Positions 18,167 to 28,378 of a DNA stretch of 64,000 bases are shown piece by piece. The translations under genes were made by a program, and so were the position numbers. How positions within the stretch are numbered: position 1 is the first letter of the stretch; each line of letters begins with the position of its first letter. The notes beneath the pieces were generated by a model that was not told where the DNA came from, ran no database searches, and saw only the letters and a program-made list of their open reading frames with translations. This DNA comes from Prochlorococcus sp. AG-363-O16 (lineage in GTDB: Bacteria > Cyanobacteriota > Cyanobacteriia > PCC-6307 > Cyanobiaceae): NCBI GenBank assembly GCA_003280095.1, contig QCGA01000001.1, forward strand, positions 124,001 through 188,000, written 5' to 3'.

Positions 18167-19618
18167 TTAACCCACAGATCCCTCCAACTTTAAAGCAAGC
18201 AATTTATCTGCCTCAGCAGCAAATTCCATTGGCAATTGGTTGAAAACATCTCTACAAAATCCGCTAACCATCATTGATACTGCTTCTTCGAATCCTATTC
18301 CTCTGCTTTGAAGATAAAATAATTGCTCCTCTGAAATTCTGCAGGTACTTGCCTCATGCTCTATTCTTGCTTCTGGCTGCTGAGAGCGGATATGCGGATA
18401 AGTATTTGCTGATGCATTATCACCAATCAACATTGAGTCGCACTGACTATAATTCCTTGCTCCAACAGCTTTTGACCCCATCTGAACTAAGCCACGATAA
18501 CTATTAGTCGATCTACCAACACTTATACCCTTACTAACTATCGTCGAACGTGTATTTGAGCCAACATGAAGCATCTTTGTACCTGTATCTGCCTGTTGAT
18601 AGTTGTTAGTAAGAGCAACAGAATAAAATTCACCAGTTGATTCATTCCCTTGGAGAACACAACTTGGATACTTCCAGGTTATTGCGGAACCTGTTTCAAC
18701 TTGAGACCAACTAATTTTGCTTCTAATACCTCTACAATGCCCTCTCTTGGTTACAAAATTGTAAATACCACCAACTCCTTTTTCATTACCTGAATACCAG
18801 TTTTGAACAGTTGAATATTTAATAGATGCATTATCTAGAGCAACCAATTCAACAACTGCAGCATGCAATGTATTTGTATCAAACATTGGAGCAGTGCAAC
18901 CTTCCAAGTAACTCACGGAAGAACCTTCTTCTGCAACAATTAACGTCCTCTCAAACTGACCCGTATCACCGGAATTAATTCTAAAATAAGAAGACAATTC
19001 CATAGGGCAATCTACACCTTTAGGGATATATACAAAAGATCCATCGCTAAAGACTGCTGAATTCAAGCCAGCAAAAAAATTGTCGTTCATGGGAACAACC
19101 GATCCTAAGTATTTTTTTATAAGCTCTGGATGCTCATTAACAGCTTCTGTGATCGAACAAAACACAACTCCATGATCAGCCAGTTTTTGTTTGTACGTTG
19201 TTGCAATAGAAACGCTATCAAAAACAGCGTCGACGGCAACATTGGATAATCTTTTTTGTTCGCTTAAAGGTATACCCAACTTATCAAATGTTTCCAACAA
19301 TTTCGGATCTACTTCATCTAAACTTTGTTTTTTCTGACTCTTCTTTGGAGCCGCATAGTAAATCAAATCTTGATAATCAATTACAGGATATCCCAACTTT
19401 GCCCAATTAGGTTCTGTCATCCCCAACCAGGTTCTATAAGCCCTAAGTCTAAAATCTAATAAGAATTTTGGTTCCTTTTTTTTCTCGGAAATCAACCTTA
19501 CGACGTCTTCATTAATTCCCTTAGAAATTTTTTCAGTTTCAACATCCGTGACAAAGCCATATTTGTACGGCTGAGAAACAAGCTCTTCGAGTGGCTTTTG
19601 ACTGTTCATACTTTTCAA
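18167..19618 (-). CDS. sufB: Fe-S cluster assembly protein SufB
   Basis: 483 residues. Scaffold on which the Fe-S cluster forms, with SufC and SufD. It contains the [13 protein letters not shown] opening, [13 protein letters not shown], the catalytic-core [21 protein letters not shown] and [19 protein letters not shown]. An AAGGAG lies 8 bases before the TTG at 19618, favouring this start; the in-frame ATG at 19609 would be too far from it. First gene of sufBCDS, with sufR divergent across about 320 bp. Confidence 0.96.
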   Translation of the reverse strand: MKSMNSQKPLEELVSQPYKYGFVTDVETEKISKGINEDVVRLISEKKKEPKFLLDFRLRAYRTWLGMTEPNWAKLGYPVIDYQDLIYYAAPKKSQKKQSLDEVDPKLLETFDKLGIPLSEQKRLSNVAVDAVFDSVSIATTYKQKLADHGVVFCSITEAVNEHPELIKKYLGSVVPMNDNFFAGLNSAVFSDGSFVYIPKGVDCPMELSSYFRINSGDTGQFERTLIVAEEGSSVSYLEGCTAPMFDTNTLHAAVVELVALDNASIKYSTVQNWYSGNEKGVGGIYNFVTKRGHCRGIRSKISWSQVETGSAITWKYPSCVLQGNESTGEFYSVALTNNYQQADTGTKMLHVGSNTRSTIVSKGISVGRSTNSYRGLVQMGSKAVGARNYSQCDSMLIGDNASANTYPHIRSQQPEARIEHEASTCRISEEQLFYLQSRGIGFEEAVSMMVSGFCRDVFNQLPMEFAAEADKLLALKLEGSVG

Positions 19619-19942
19619 GTCAAATACTCCTTAATGGAATCGGAGTACACGAGGATCAACAGAGAGTTCCAAAAACAACGGCTTCTAGGAGGAATGAAGA
19701 AAGGTTTTGGAAGCCTCTTGGCCCTGCTGGATGGAGCAAGGCTTAGCTTACTAATACGAGGTGTGCAGAAATACGAAACGTTGTGGTTTCCTATCTTTAT
19801 CAGCCTATAACAGGAACCATAAAAGTTAAGGGCCTTTCTTTCTTTAGGCTTGCCAGTGTCATCCTTAGCTATATTCCAAGCAGACGCTACATCCCCAAAT
19901 CAGTTCTTGGTCGCTGCCTATAAAATATGACTAACTTGAGAC
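19619..19942. promoter_or_regulatory. Divergent sufB/sufR control region
   Basis: A 324-bp gap between two divergent genes. It contains the sufB Shine-Dalgarno (AAGGAG on the minus strand at about 19627-19632), a central dyad (19775-19790) and, on the plus strand, a possible -35 TTGTGG (19781-19786) and -10 TATAAC (19806-19811) 19 bp apart. On the minus strand ATAAAGAT (19793-19800) could be a -10 for sufB, next to the dyad. No gene is convincing here. The sufB leader would be about 160 nt long. Confidence 0.5.
19775..19790. promoter_or_regulatory. Candidate SufR operator
   Basis: Perfect dyad GAAAC-N6-GTTTC (spacer GTTGTG). Its core AAC-N6-GTT has the same geometry as the CAAC-N6-GTTG site I recall for Synechocystis SufR. 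It lies midway between sufB and sufR and overlaps the predicted -35 of sufR, consistent with repression of both directions. Seen: the dyad and position. Inferred: the binder. Confidence 0.55.
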
Positions 19943-20644
19943 ATGTTTTCCGGCAATCCTCCATCAATGGTATTTGAGGTGCAAGCCACCACACGTGAAG
20001 AGACTCTCAATTTGCTTTTGAGAGAAGGAAAGTCAAGTGCCTCTAACTTGGCTTCCAGTATTGGCATTTCTGTCCAGGCAATGCGACGTCATTTAAGGGG
20101 TTTACAGCAACAAGGCTTAGTTCAATCAACTTCTTTCACATCTGGTCCTGGTCGACCTTCCAACTTGTGGCAACTAACTTCCAAAGGTCAGAGCAATTTC
20201 CAGGATTTCAATGCAGAATTTGCTCTATCACTTTTAAAGTCGGCCGAAAACGAACTTCAAAAAAACACAATAGAAGCTTTGCTAGAGAGACAAGCTACAG
20301 AAAAGGTAAATTTCTATCGACAGCAAATTGGAGAAGGGCCTATTGCAATACGATTAAAAAGGTTACTTGAAATTAGACGAAAAGAAGGTTTCCTTGCTGA
20401 ATGTGAGCCTACTCCTGATGGTACTGGATGGTTCATGAATGGGTTTCATTGTTCTATTAGAAAAGTCGCCGAAGCATTCCCGATAGTTTGTGATCAAGAG
20501 TTAGAAGTCATTCGACAATCTCTCCCAGACTGTGCAATAGAACGCGTGCAATGGCGTCTTCAAACAGGACATGCATGCGGATTCCATATCATTCCCAATA
20601 GCGCAAAATCCGGGGAGCAAGAATTTGAACTCCAGTCCTCTTAG
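19943..20644 (+). CDS. sufR: Iron-sulfur-responsive repressor SufR
   Basis: 233 residues. DeoR/ArsR-type winged helix at about residues 17-80 (TREETLNLLLREGKSSASNLASSIG, then the recognition helix QAMRRHLRGLQQQGLV and wing GPGRPSNLW). The C-terminal part has four cysteines spaced as in SufR: ECEPTPDG, FHCSIRKV, IVCDQELE and DCAIERV, plus HACGFHI, a [4Fe-4S] ligand set. In Synechocystis SufR represses sufBCDS when its cluster is intact. The start could be the ATG at 19943 or a later ATG at 19967 (MVFEVQATTRE). It is divergent from sufB, which fits its role. Confidence 0.95.
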   Translation: MFSGNPPSMVFEVQATTREETLNLLLREGKSSASNLASSIGISVQAMRRHLRGLQQQGLVQSTSFTSGPGRPSNLWQLTSKGQSNFQDFNAEFALSLLKSAENELQKNTIEALLERQATEKVNFYRQQIGEGPIAIRLKRLLEIRRKEGFLAECEPTPDGTGWFMNGFHCSIRKVAEAFPIVCDQELEVIRQSLPDCAIERVQWRLQTGHACGFHIIPNSAKSGEQEFELQSS

Positions 20645-20978
20645 TCTTGATGACATCCAAAAAATTGAAGGGACACAAAAACTCTCGGCTTTAGAGCGTC
20701 ACCACTTACGAATCCTTGCGCACTGCCTTGAATCTTTTAGAGAGATTACCGGTGGCAAAATAAAAGGCTCCATCCCAGAGGAAAATGAGATTCTTGAATG
20801 GTGCAGGAATAATGAAACACTCAGAGAGCAAAAGTCTTTTATTCCTATTCTTCTTAAGCAACTCTCTTCAGCATCCTCACAACTTCAAGCAATTGCCAAA
20901 GTCCTTGGCAAAACCCCTTTAGAAATCAACCTTGATGATCTTATTAAAGTCAGTCTTAATAGCGCTTCAGCCAAATAA
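20625..20978 (+). CDS. Conserved hypothetical protein downstream of sufR
   Basis: About 117 residues, soluble and mostly helical (ALERHHLRILAHCLESFREI, then ILEWCRNNE and a Leu/Ser-rich C-terminus). The TTG at 20625 is the likely start: GGGGAG stands 7 bases upstream, and the ATG at 20571 would sit 74 bases inside sufR. It overlaps the sufR stop by 20 bases, so it is probably co-translated with sufR and might relate to Fe-S control. No family recognised. Confidence 0.65.
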   Translation: MNSSPLSLDDIQKIEGTQKLSALERHHLRILAHCLESFREITGGKIKGSIPEENEILEWCRNNETLREQKSFIPILLKQLSSASSQLQAIAKVLGKTPLEINLDDLIKVSLNSASAK

Positions 20979-21033
20979 AAGGGCTCCAGAAAATGAGCTG
21001 GGAGTCAGTAGATCCTGACCACCTCATCCGAGA

Positions 21034-22188
21034 ATGCACCTTTCAGAAGAGAATAGTGATCCCGAACAAAAACGGAGATTCTTAGGCGTGACCCAAACTA
21101 CTAATGACCTGTCACGTCTGACCCTTCGTCAACTGCGTCACAAAGCGAGTGATTTAGGAGTCCCTCTCTACAGCCGAAAAAGCAAAGAAACCCTTATCAA
21201 GGAAATCGCACTCAAACAGCAAAAAAAAGAGGAAGAACAAAGAAAAAAATCGGCATTTTGGCGAGCCCCATCTAAGCAATCTGGGAACCAGCCTCAAAGC
21301 ACTGAACAAGAAGATACAAGGATAGTTTTTCTACCCAGAGATCCGGAATGGGCATACGTCTTTTGGGAGATCTCAGAACTTGATCGCAATAGAGCTTTAG
21401 CAAGAGGAGCCAACCGACTCTGTATTCGATTAGCGGATGTGACTGGGATCAAAGATGGGACAGCTCACCCCCACGCATTGCAAGAAGTACAAGTAGACAG
21501 TCACAGTACTGAATGGTATCTACCTGTCCCAATGTCAGACAGAGACTATCGAGTAGAGCTCGGCTATCGCTTTGGAAGTAGTTGGATGTCGCTAGCATTT
21601 TCATCAGCTGCCAGGGTTCCTTCCCTTACTCCAAGTAATCAGGTTCTTGATCAATTTGTTCCCTTTAATCTAGAGACAGCTCCTGGTAGCGATACCTCAA
21701 TCTCAACGCATGTTGAATCCAAGCCAGCAGATACAGACACCGGTTTACATGAACGTCTTTATCAAACCGCTACTACTCATTTTCTAAAAAGAAGGATTGG
21801 TTCAGAAGAATTCCAAGAAGCACAAACACAGCAGAAGAACTTTAGTGAATCTGGTGTAGGCCTATGGGAAAGTGGCCGCAATGAATCTGGTCTTGGTGGA
21901 GTCAATCCCCGTCAAAGATCTCTATGGCTAGTGGCCGATGCTGAATTAATCGTATACGGTTCTACGGATCCCTCCGCAAAGTTATCTATTGGAGGAGAAG
22001 AAGTCCCCCTTTCAAGCGACGGGACCTTCCACCTACAAGTTCCATTTCGCGATGGAAAACAAAATTACCCAATAGAAGCATTAGCCGCCGATGGTAAACA
22101 GAAATGCAACATCACAATGAACTTCGAACGAACAACACCCGAAGACAACAGTATTCCAAAAGAGCTATCACAGCCCGAGTGGTTTTGA
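21034..22188 (+). CDS. DUF4912 protein with SAP/Rho-N-like N-terminus
   Basis: 384 residues. Residues about 25-62 (LTLRQLRHKASDLGVPLYSRKSKETLIKEI) resemble the SAP/Rho-N helical motif, often nucleic-acid binding. Residues about 95-215 match DUF4912 (VFLPRDPEWAYVFWEI, LCIRLADVT, STEWYLPVPMSDRDYRVELGY). A second beta-rich segment (WLVADAELIVYGSTDPSAKLSIGG) looks like an Ig-like repeat. The family is common in cyanobacteria and Firmicutes without a known role. A short gap and the same strand link it to the previous gene. Confidence 0.8.
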   Translation: MHLSEENSDPEQKRRFLGVTQTTNDLSRLTLRQLRHKASDLGVPLYSRKSKETLIKEIALKQQKKEEEQRKKSAFWRAPSKQSGNQPQSTEQEDTRIVFLPRDPEWAYVFWEISELDRNRALARGANRLCIRLADVTGIKDGTAHPHALQEVQVDSHSTEWYLPVPMSDRDYRVELGYRFGSSWMSLAFSSAARVPSLTPSNQVLDQFVPFNLETAPGSDTSISTHVESKPADTDTGLHERLYQTATTHFLKRRIGSEEFQEAQTQQKNFSESGVGLWESGRNESGLGGVNPRQRSLWLVADAELIVYGSTDPSAKLSIGGEEVPLSSDGTFHLQVPFRDGKQNYPIEALAADGKQKCNITMNFERTTPEDNSIPKELSQPEWF

Positions 22189-22209
22189 TCTGATTGGAGT
22201 CAACCGGCA

Positions 22210-22380
22210 ATGTTTAAAAAGATTGTGGCTCTGACTCCCATTTTTGGAGCATTTGCCTTCCCCATAGCAATCCCAATCATTATGGTGCGACAAGGGATAG
22301 AAACCGGAATTATTGCCGCTCTTTTTTTGAGCAGTCTTTGGTTTATTGCCATGCTACGTACTTCCGAAATGCCCCACTAA
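22210..22380 (+). CDS. Small membrane protein (56 aa)
   Basis: 56 codons from ATG, below usual length cut-offs. Preceded by GGAG 11 bases upstream, 21 bp after the DUF4912 stop. It encodes two hydrophobic helices (IVALTPIFGAFAFPIAIPII and ETGIIAALFLSSLWFIAML) joined by a short basic turn MVRQGI and ending RTSEMPH, the look of a genuine inner or thylakoid membrane miniprotein. No family recognised. Confidence 0.72.
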   Translation: MFKKIVALTPIFGAFAFPIAIPIIMVRQGIETGIIAALFLSSLWFIAMLRTSEMPH

Positions 22381-22449
22381 CATCTAATCCATTTGTGGTA
22401 TTTTTCTCCAACAACAAAGTTCATTCAGTTCAATCAATATGATCTGAAC

Positions 22450-22468
22450 TTAATTAATTAATTAATTA
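22450..22468. repeat. TTAA tandem repeat upstream of pgm
   Basis: About 4.75 copies of TTAA ending 29 bp before the pgm start, followed by a T7 run. Very AT-rich, plausibly part of the pgm promoter (an UP-like or melted region) or a slippage-prone tract. Confidence 0.7.
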
Positions 22469-22488
22469 GTTTTTTTGTTACCACTTAA

Positions 22489-24156
<1,668 letters not shown>

Positions 24157-24306
24157 TCGGATCAGGAAATTCCTAGCCAAAGATAACTTTGCCAACTTTG
24201 AGCAGTTAAAGGTTAAAAAATAATCAATACATATTGTGGATAGTCAACCTTCTCTTAAAAGAAACGCTTATATAGCTCAAGAATTCGTTAACGGTTCAAA
24301 TATTCC

Positions 24307-26505
24307 TTGAATAAGGATCTTTTTGCTTACCACAGTCAAGAACAACTTCAGCGCAATGCTCCCCTCGCTGAACGACTTCGGCCTAGGACACTTGATGAGT
24401 TTGTTGGACAAAATGAAGTTTTGGCGGAAGGGCGTCTATTAAGAAGAGCCATTGCCGCCGACCGTGTTGGCAACTTACTTTTACACGGACCACCAGGCGT
24501 AGGAAAAACAACTCTGGCCAGGATCATTGCAGGAAGAACCAGAGCTCATTTCAGTAGTCTCAATGCTGTACTAGCTGGAGTAAAAGAACTACGACAAGAG
24601 ATAGAAGCAGCTAAAGAGAGGCTGGGGAAGCACGGCCTACGTACAATTCTTTTCATTGATGAAGTCCACAGATTTAATAGCGTTCAACAAGATGCGTTAT
24701 TGCCATGGGTTGAAAACGGCACTCTTTCCCTAATAGGAGCAACAACAGAAAACCCTTTTTTCGAAGTAAACAAGGCTCTTTTAAGTCGCTCAAGGCTGTT
24801 CAGGTTGAAGGCTCTCGAATCAAAAGATCTGCAGCTCCTAATGAAGCGAGCTCTGGAAGATTGCGAGAAAGGCTATGGGAATCGTCAAGTCAACCTAAGT
24901 GATGCAGCTGCAAACCATTTAGTTGACATAGCAAATGGGGATGCAAGAAATCTTCTAAATGCCCTAGAGCTTGCAGTGGAAAGCACCGAGCCAGACAAAG
25001 AAGGAATCATTCAAATTGATCTAAGAACTGCAGAAGAATCGATTCAAGAGAGAGCTGTTCTCTATGACAAACAAGGTGATGCTCATTTCGACACAATTAG
25101 TGCTTTCATTAAATCCTTGCGTGGTTCAGATCCAGACGCCTCCTTGTTTTGGCTTGCCAGGATGATTGAAGCCGGAGAGCATCCTCGATATATCTTCAGA
25201 CGAATGCTTATAGCAGCAAGTGAGGATATTGGCCTTGCTGACCCTCAAGCAATAGTCATAGTTGAATCTTGTGCTGCAGCGTTCGAAAGAGTAGGAATAC
25301 CTGAAGGACTCCATGCACTTTCACAAGCAACCCTGTACTTGGCTTGTGCAGAAAAAAGCAACAGTGTTCTGGGATTCTTTGAAGCTGTAAAAACAGTAAA
25401 ATCAGCTCAGAAACAAGAGGTACCTAACCATCTTCGTGATGCGAATAGAGATAAAAAATACTTCGGAGATGGCTTGGGCTACAGATATCCACATTCCTTC
25501 TCAGAAAACTGGGTCTCACAACAATACCTACCAAATTCTCTTCAAGGAGAAGTCTTTTGGAAACCAAGCTTGAATGGTTGGGAAGGGCAACGTAAACCAA
25601 TAATGCTTGAACGAAGAGCAACACAGCTCTCTGAAGCAGCAGAATCTGCTCAGGAGAATGAATTATTTATAAATAGTGCGAACAAATCGTCAAAACTCGA
25701 TCAATGGCTAGAGCGTCAATGCAGTCAAGAAGCTGGCAGACTTCATAAACTCCGACAACGACTCTGGGCTGAGGTGAATTGGCATAGACAAGACAGGGTT
25801 CTTGTTATTAATGGACGATCTCTATTATGGGTATTAGATCCAATTAGAGAGACTCCTGAAGGAGGGGTAACAGTCTTAATTAACAGCAACCAAGAAAGAC
25901 AAAGATTAGAAGATGAATTAAATTTTTTAGACCCTATTGTAAGGCCAAAAATCATACACAGATCATCTCATCATATTAATGAATTACCCTCAAAACAAAT
26001 GTTTGAATTAATTGGGGGTCGTATCACGAATGAAGATTTATCTGCCGACATTAAGGAAAACCTCTGGCAAGTAATCACCAGAAAGTCATCTTCAAAATCT
26101 GGTCTAAGACTACTTATTACCAACCCAACTGTAGGACCTGCCCAGGCAATCCTAAACTCTCAACTCGATACAGCACAAGATGAGGAACTGCTTTGCAAGC
26201 TAGTAAGCCAAGAAAATGAATGGATGAATTCACAACGAATTGACAAAGATTTCATCATTATTTTAGAGAACTTAGGCTGGCAAATAAACTCTGAAGAATG
26301 GCAAGAGTCCCTTGCAATAGAGATAAATGATGGACTACGAAAAAGATGGATGAAAAGCTGCAATCCTTATAAATCTCTGATATTAAAGGACTACTCACAA
26401 AAAGACATTATAAGATTTGAAAATCTTGTAAAGAAAGCAACCGGCCTGAAATTCAAACAAAAACTTACTCACCTGAAACTTGTCGGAATTAAAATGAAAA
26501 ATTAA
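24307..26505 (+). CDS. RarA/MgsA-type AAA+ ATPase with long C-terminal extension
   Basis: 732 residues, TTG start. Residues 1-430 are RarA, which acts on stalled replication forks: Walker A GPPGVGKTTLARI near residue 60, Walker B ILFIDEVHRFN near residue 115, sensor region LIGATTENPFFEVNKALLSRSR, and the C-terminal tetramer region (HPRYIFRRMLIAASEDIGLADP, HLRDAN). The remaining about 300 residues are extra compared with E. coli RarA (about 447): a helical, basic, Trp-containing region (LWAEVNWHRQDRVLVINGRSLLW, LNFLDPIVRPKI, then a Lys-rich end). Cyanobacterial RarA proteins often have such a tail; I see no clear methyltransferase or nuclease motif in it. Confidence 0.9.
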   Translation: MNKDLFAYHSQEQLQRNAPLAERLRPRTLDEFVGQNEVLAEGRLLRRAIAADRVGNLLLHGPPGVGKTTLARIIAGRTRAHFSSLNAVLAGVKELRQEIEAAKERLGKHGLRTILFIDEVHRFNSVQQDALLPWVENGTLSLIGATTENPFFEVNKALLSRSRLFRLKALESKDLQLLMKRALEDCEKGYGNRQVNLSDAAANHLVDIANGDARNLLNALELAVESTEPDKEGIIQIDLRTAEESIQERAVLYDKQGDAHFDTISAFIKSLRGSDPDASLFWLARMIEAGEHPRYIFRRMLIAASEDIGLADPQAIVIVESCAAAFERVGIPEGLHALSQATLYLACAEKSNSVLGFFEAVKTVKSAQKQEVPNHLRDANRDKKYFGDGLGYRYPHSFSENWVSQQYLPNSLQGEVFWKPSLNGWEGQRKPIMLERRATQLSEAAESAQENELFINSANKSSKLDQWLERQCSQEAGRLHKLRQRLWAEVNWHRQDRVLVINGRSLLWVLDPIRETPEGGVTVLINSNQERQRLEDELNFLDPIVRPKIIHRSSHHINELPSKQMFELIGGRITNEDLSADIKENLWQVITRKSSSKSGLRLLITNPTVGPAQAILNSQLDTAQDEELLCKLVSQENEWMNSQRIDKDFIIILENLGWQINSEEWQESLAIEINDGLRKRWMKSCNPYKSLILKDYSQKDIIRFENLVKKATGLKFKQKLTHLKLVGIKMKN

Positions 26506-26561
26506 CAGGCATAAAACTTCCTAATTCAATCTATTTGAAACCTAAAGTTTCGAAATAATTT

Positions 26562-27245
26562 CTAAACTGAGCACAATATTAAAGGATTGGAAATCAACTT
26601 TAATTCACATGCAACAGCCATTTCCCAGTCGCGGAAGTGAGCCCTATGTATTCCTATCCGATGATGCAAAAGATCATGACACGCAGAAGAAGATCCTAGA
26701 TCAAACCTCCAATGCCTCAGATCTTCAGCAAGAGTTCCTTTTTGCCATTTAACAGCTGCTTCCTTCACTAACCATTGCTCTAAGACAGCCAACCTCAAAG
26801 CCTGTGAATCAAGCGATTTAATTACTTCCTGCAACTCTTCATCAAAAAATCTTCTTGCAAGGTTTGCAGCAGCAAAGGATCGGTCAGAGCGTTCTAAATC
26901 CACACCTAATTGCCATGGAGACCAACCAACCAGTAAAGCATCACTGCAATGGCTAAAACTTATGTATCCCCACCCATTCGCCAATTCGGGAGGAGATGAG
27001 GGATGAGCTTGCAAGGGGATATCCAATGGAGGCACATTCCATAAGCAGGACAATGCATGGCGAACATAGCCACGGGAATGTAAAAACTGTCTAGAACGCA
27101 AACAAGAAAAGCCACTAGCGACTTTTTCCTCATCTCTAGTAACTGGAAGTAGAGGAGCATTATTAGGAAAAATCCAAAGCGACAGTAGGCTTGATCTACT
27201 GACAGCACATGTAGTCGATGAGTCTGCAAATTGGCGATCCAGCAC
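26562..27245 (-). CDS. 4'-phosphopantetheinyl transferase (Sfp/HetI type)
   Basis: 227 residues. Transfers phosphopantetheine from CoA to carrier proteins such as ACP. Motifs: GVDLERSDRS (Mg-binding), WLVKEAAVKWQKGTL (W-x-x-KEA-x-x-K) and an N-terminal SFSHCSDALLVG. The only plausible start is the GTG at 27245, which places its first 28 bases across the start of the divergent peroxiredoxin gene. It is the only such enzyme in the window; cyanobacteria often use one Sfp-type enzyme for all carriers, so it may be essential (inference). Confidence 0.9.
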   Translation of the reverse strand: MLDRQFADSSTTCAVSRSSLLSLWIFPNNAPLLPVTRDEEKVASGFSCLRSRQFLHSRGYVRHALSCLWNVPPLDIPLQAHPSSPPELANGWGYISFSHCSDALLVGWSPWQLGVDLERSDRSFAAANLARRFFDEELQEVIKSLDSQALRLAVLEQWLVKEAAVKWQKGTLAEDLRHWRFDLGSSSACHDLLHHRIGIHRAHFRDWEMAVACELKLISNPLILCSV

Positions 27246-27685
27246 CAGATTTCACCCTCCCCAATCAAGATGGCGACCCGATCAAACTGTCATCTCTTAA
27301 AGGACAGCGGGTTGTGATCTACTTCTACCCGAAGGACGATACTCCTGGATGCACTAAGGAAGCATGCAACTTTCGTGATCAATGGAAGCTATTCCAAAGT
27401 AATGACATCAAGGTCTTAGGTATCAGTAAAGATGGAGCCTCATCACACTCCAAATTCATAAACAAACATCAGCTTCCATTCACCTTGCTAACTGACGAAG
27501 AACCCTGTGAGGTCGCAAGCTCATACGATAGCTATGGACTAAAAAAATTTATGGGTCGTGAATATATGGGAATGATGCGACACACCTTTGTTATTGATCA
27601 GGAAGGGAAATTGGAACTGATCTATCGGAAAGTCAAGGCAGAAATCATGGCCAACCAAATACTTACTGATCTGGGCCTCTCTTAA
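27218..27685 (+). CDS. bcp: Thioredoxin-dependent peroxiredoxin (BCP/PrxQ)
   Basis: 155 residues, typical length. Reduces H2O2 and alkyl hydroperoxides. AhpC/TSA fold with FTLPNQDGDPIKLSSLKG and the peroxidatic site YPKDDTPGCTKEACNFRD, containing the peroxidatic and resolving cysteines five residues apart as in PrxQ. ATG start with the divergent GTG of the PPTase overlapping it. Its end overlaps coaX by 23 bp (convergent). Confidence 0.95.
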   Translation: MSLQIGDPAPDFTLPNQDGDPIKLSSLKGQRVVIYFYPKDDTPGCTKEACNFRDQWKLFQSNDIKVLGISKDGASSHSKFINKHQLPFTLLTDEEPCEVASSYDSYGLKKFMGREYMGMMRHTFVIDQEGKLELIYRKVKAEIMANQILTDLGLS

Positions 27686-28376
27686 TTCGAGCATAGATAT
27701 CGACCATCCCTTCCAGAACAAGATTTGGGCAATGAATGGCTTTGACCCCTCTCTCGCTTAAACCCTCCAAAAGGGCTGGTGCATCTCCTCCACACAACCA
27801 TAATGGCAAGTCAACTTCCCTCTGGGCCTCGATAAGAGTTCCTATTAAAGATTGAAGACAACCTCGCCGCATTGCCTCAGCTGTTCCAGAAGGAAAGAGG
27901 TCTAAGGGAATTGGTTCAATCCCAGGATCATGCAAATTCTCTGTACCATTGCCCATCGCAGAGAGTTGCAATCTCAATCCTGGGACCAACTGTCCACCAG
28001 CAAATTCCCCTCTTGAATTAACACGAGTAATACTCAAAACAGTACCGGCATCAGCAACAAGCATCTCTTGCTCAGCAATCCCATCCCTTACAGATCTCAG
28101 TAATGCGCCCCAAACTCCAAATGCCCTATCGATTCCCAACCATGAGGGTGCGGCATTGAAAGGAACATCTTGGAGATCAAGTCGAAGATGCGGGTCTAAA
28201 AACAAAGAATCAGGCAATCTTCCTACTGATGCCCACGCAACGAGAGAATCATTTCTTAGTGCCCAACTATTAGCTTCTGAAGGCAATAGATGGGAAAAAC
28301 GCCAACCATGAGCATTCTGCTCGGCAAAATGCCAGCGTGTGTTGCCAATTAAGAGACAAGTCCTTGTAGTCTTCAA
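27663..28376 (-). CDS. coaX: Type III pantothenate kinase
   Basis: 237 residues. First committed step of CoA synthesis, phosphorylating pantothenate. ASKHA-fold motifs: N-terminal LLIGNTRWHFA (phosphate 1; Asp replaced by Asn as in several CoaX of this group), ADAGTVLSITRV (phosphate 2) and AGGQLVPGLRLQL. It lies 2 bp downstream of cysH on the same strand, so probably co-transcribed. Confidence 0.9.
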   Translation of the reverse strand: MKTTRTCLLIGNTRWHFAEQNAHGWRFSHLLPSEANSWALRNDSLVAWASVGRLPDSLFLDPHLRLDLQDVPFNAAPSWLGIDRAFGVWGALLRSVRDGIAEQEMLVADAGTVLSITRVNSRGEFAGGQLVPGLRLQLSAMGNGTENLHDPGIEPIPLDLFPSGTAEAMRRGCLQSLIGTLIEAQREVDLPLWLCGGDAPALLEGLSERGVKAIHCPNLVLEGMVDIYARIKRGPDQ

Positions 28377-28378
28377 AT

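Noticed and set aside
19694..19810. Plus frame MKKGFGSLLALLDGAR... in the sufB-sufR gap
   Set aside because: The AGGAGG ends only two bases before the ATG, and the frame runs over the SufR-like dyad and putative promoter.
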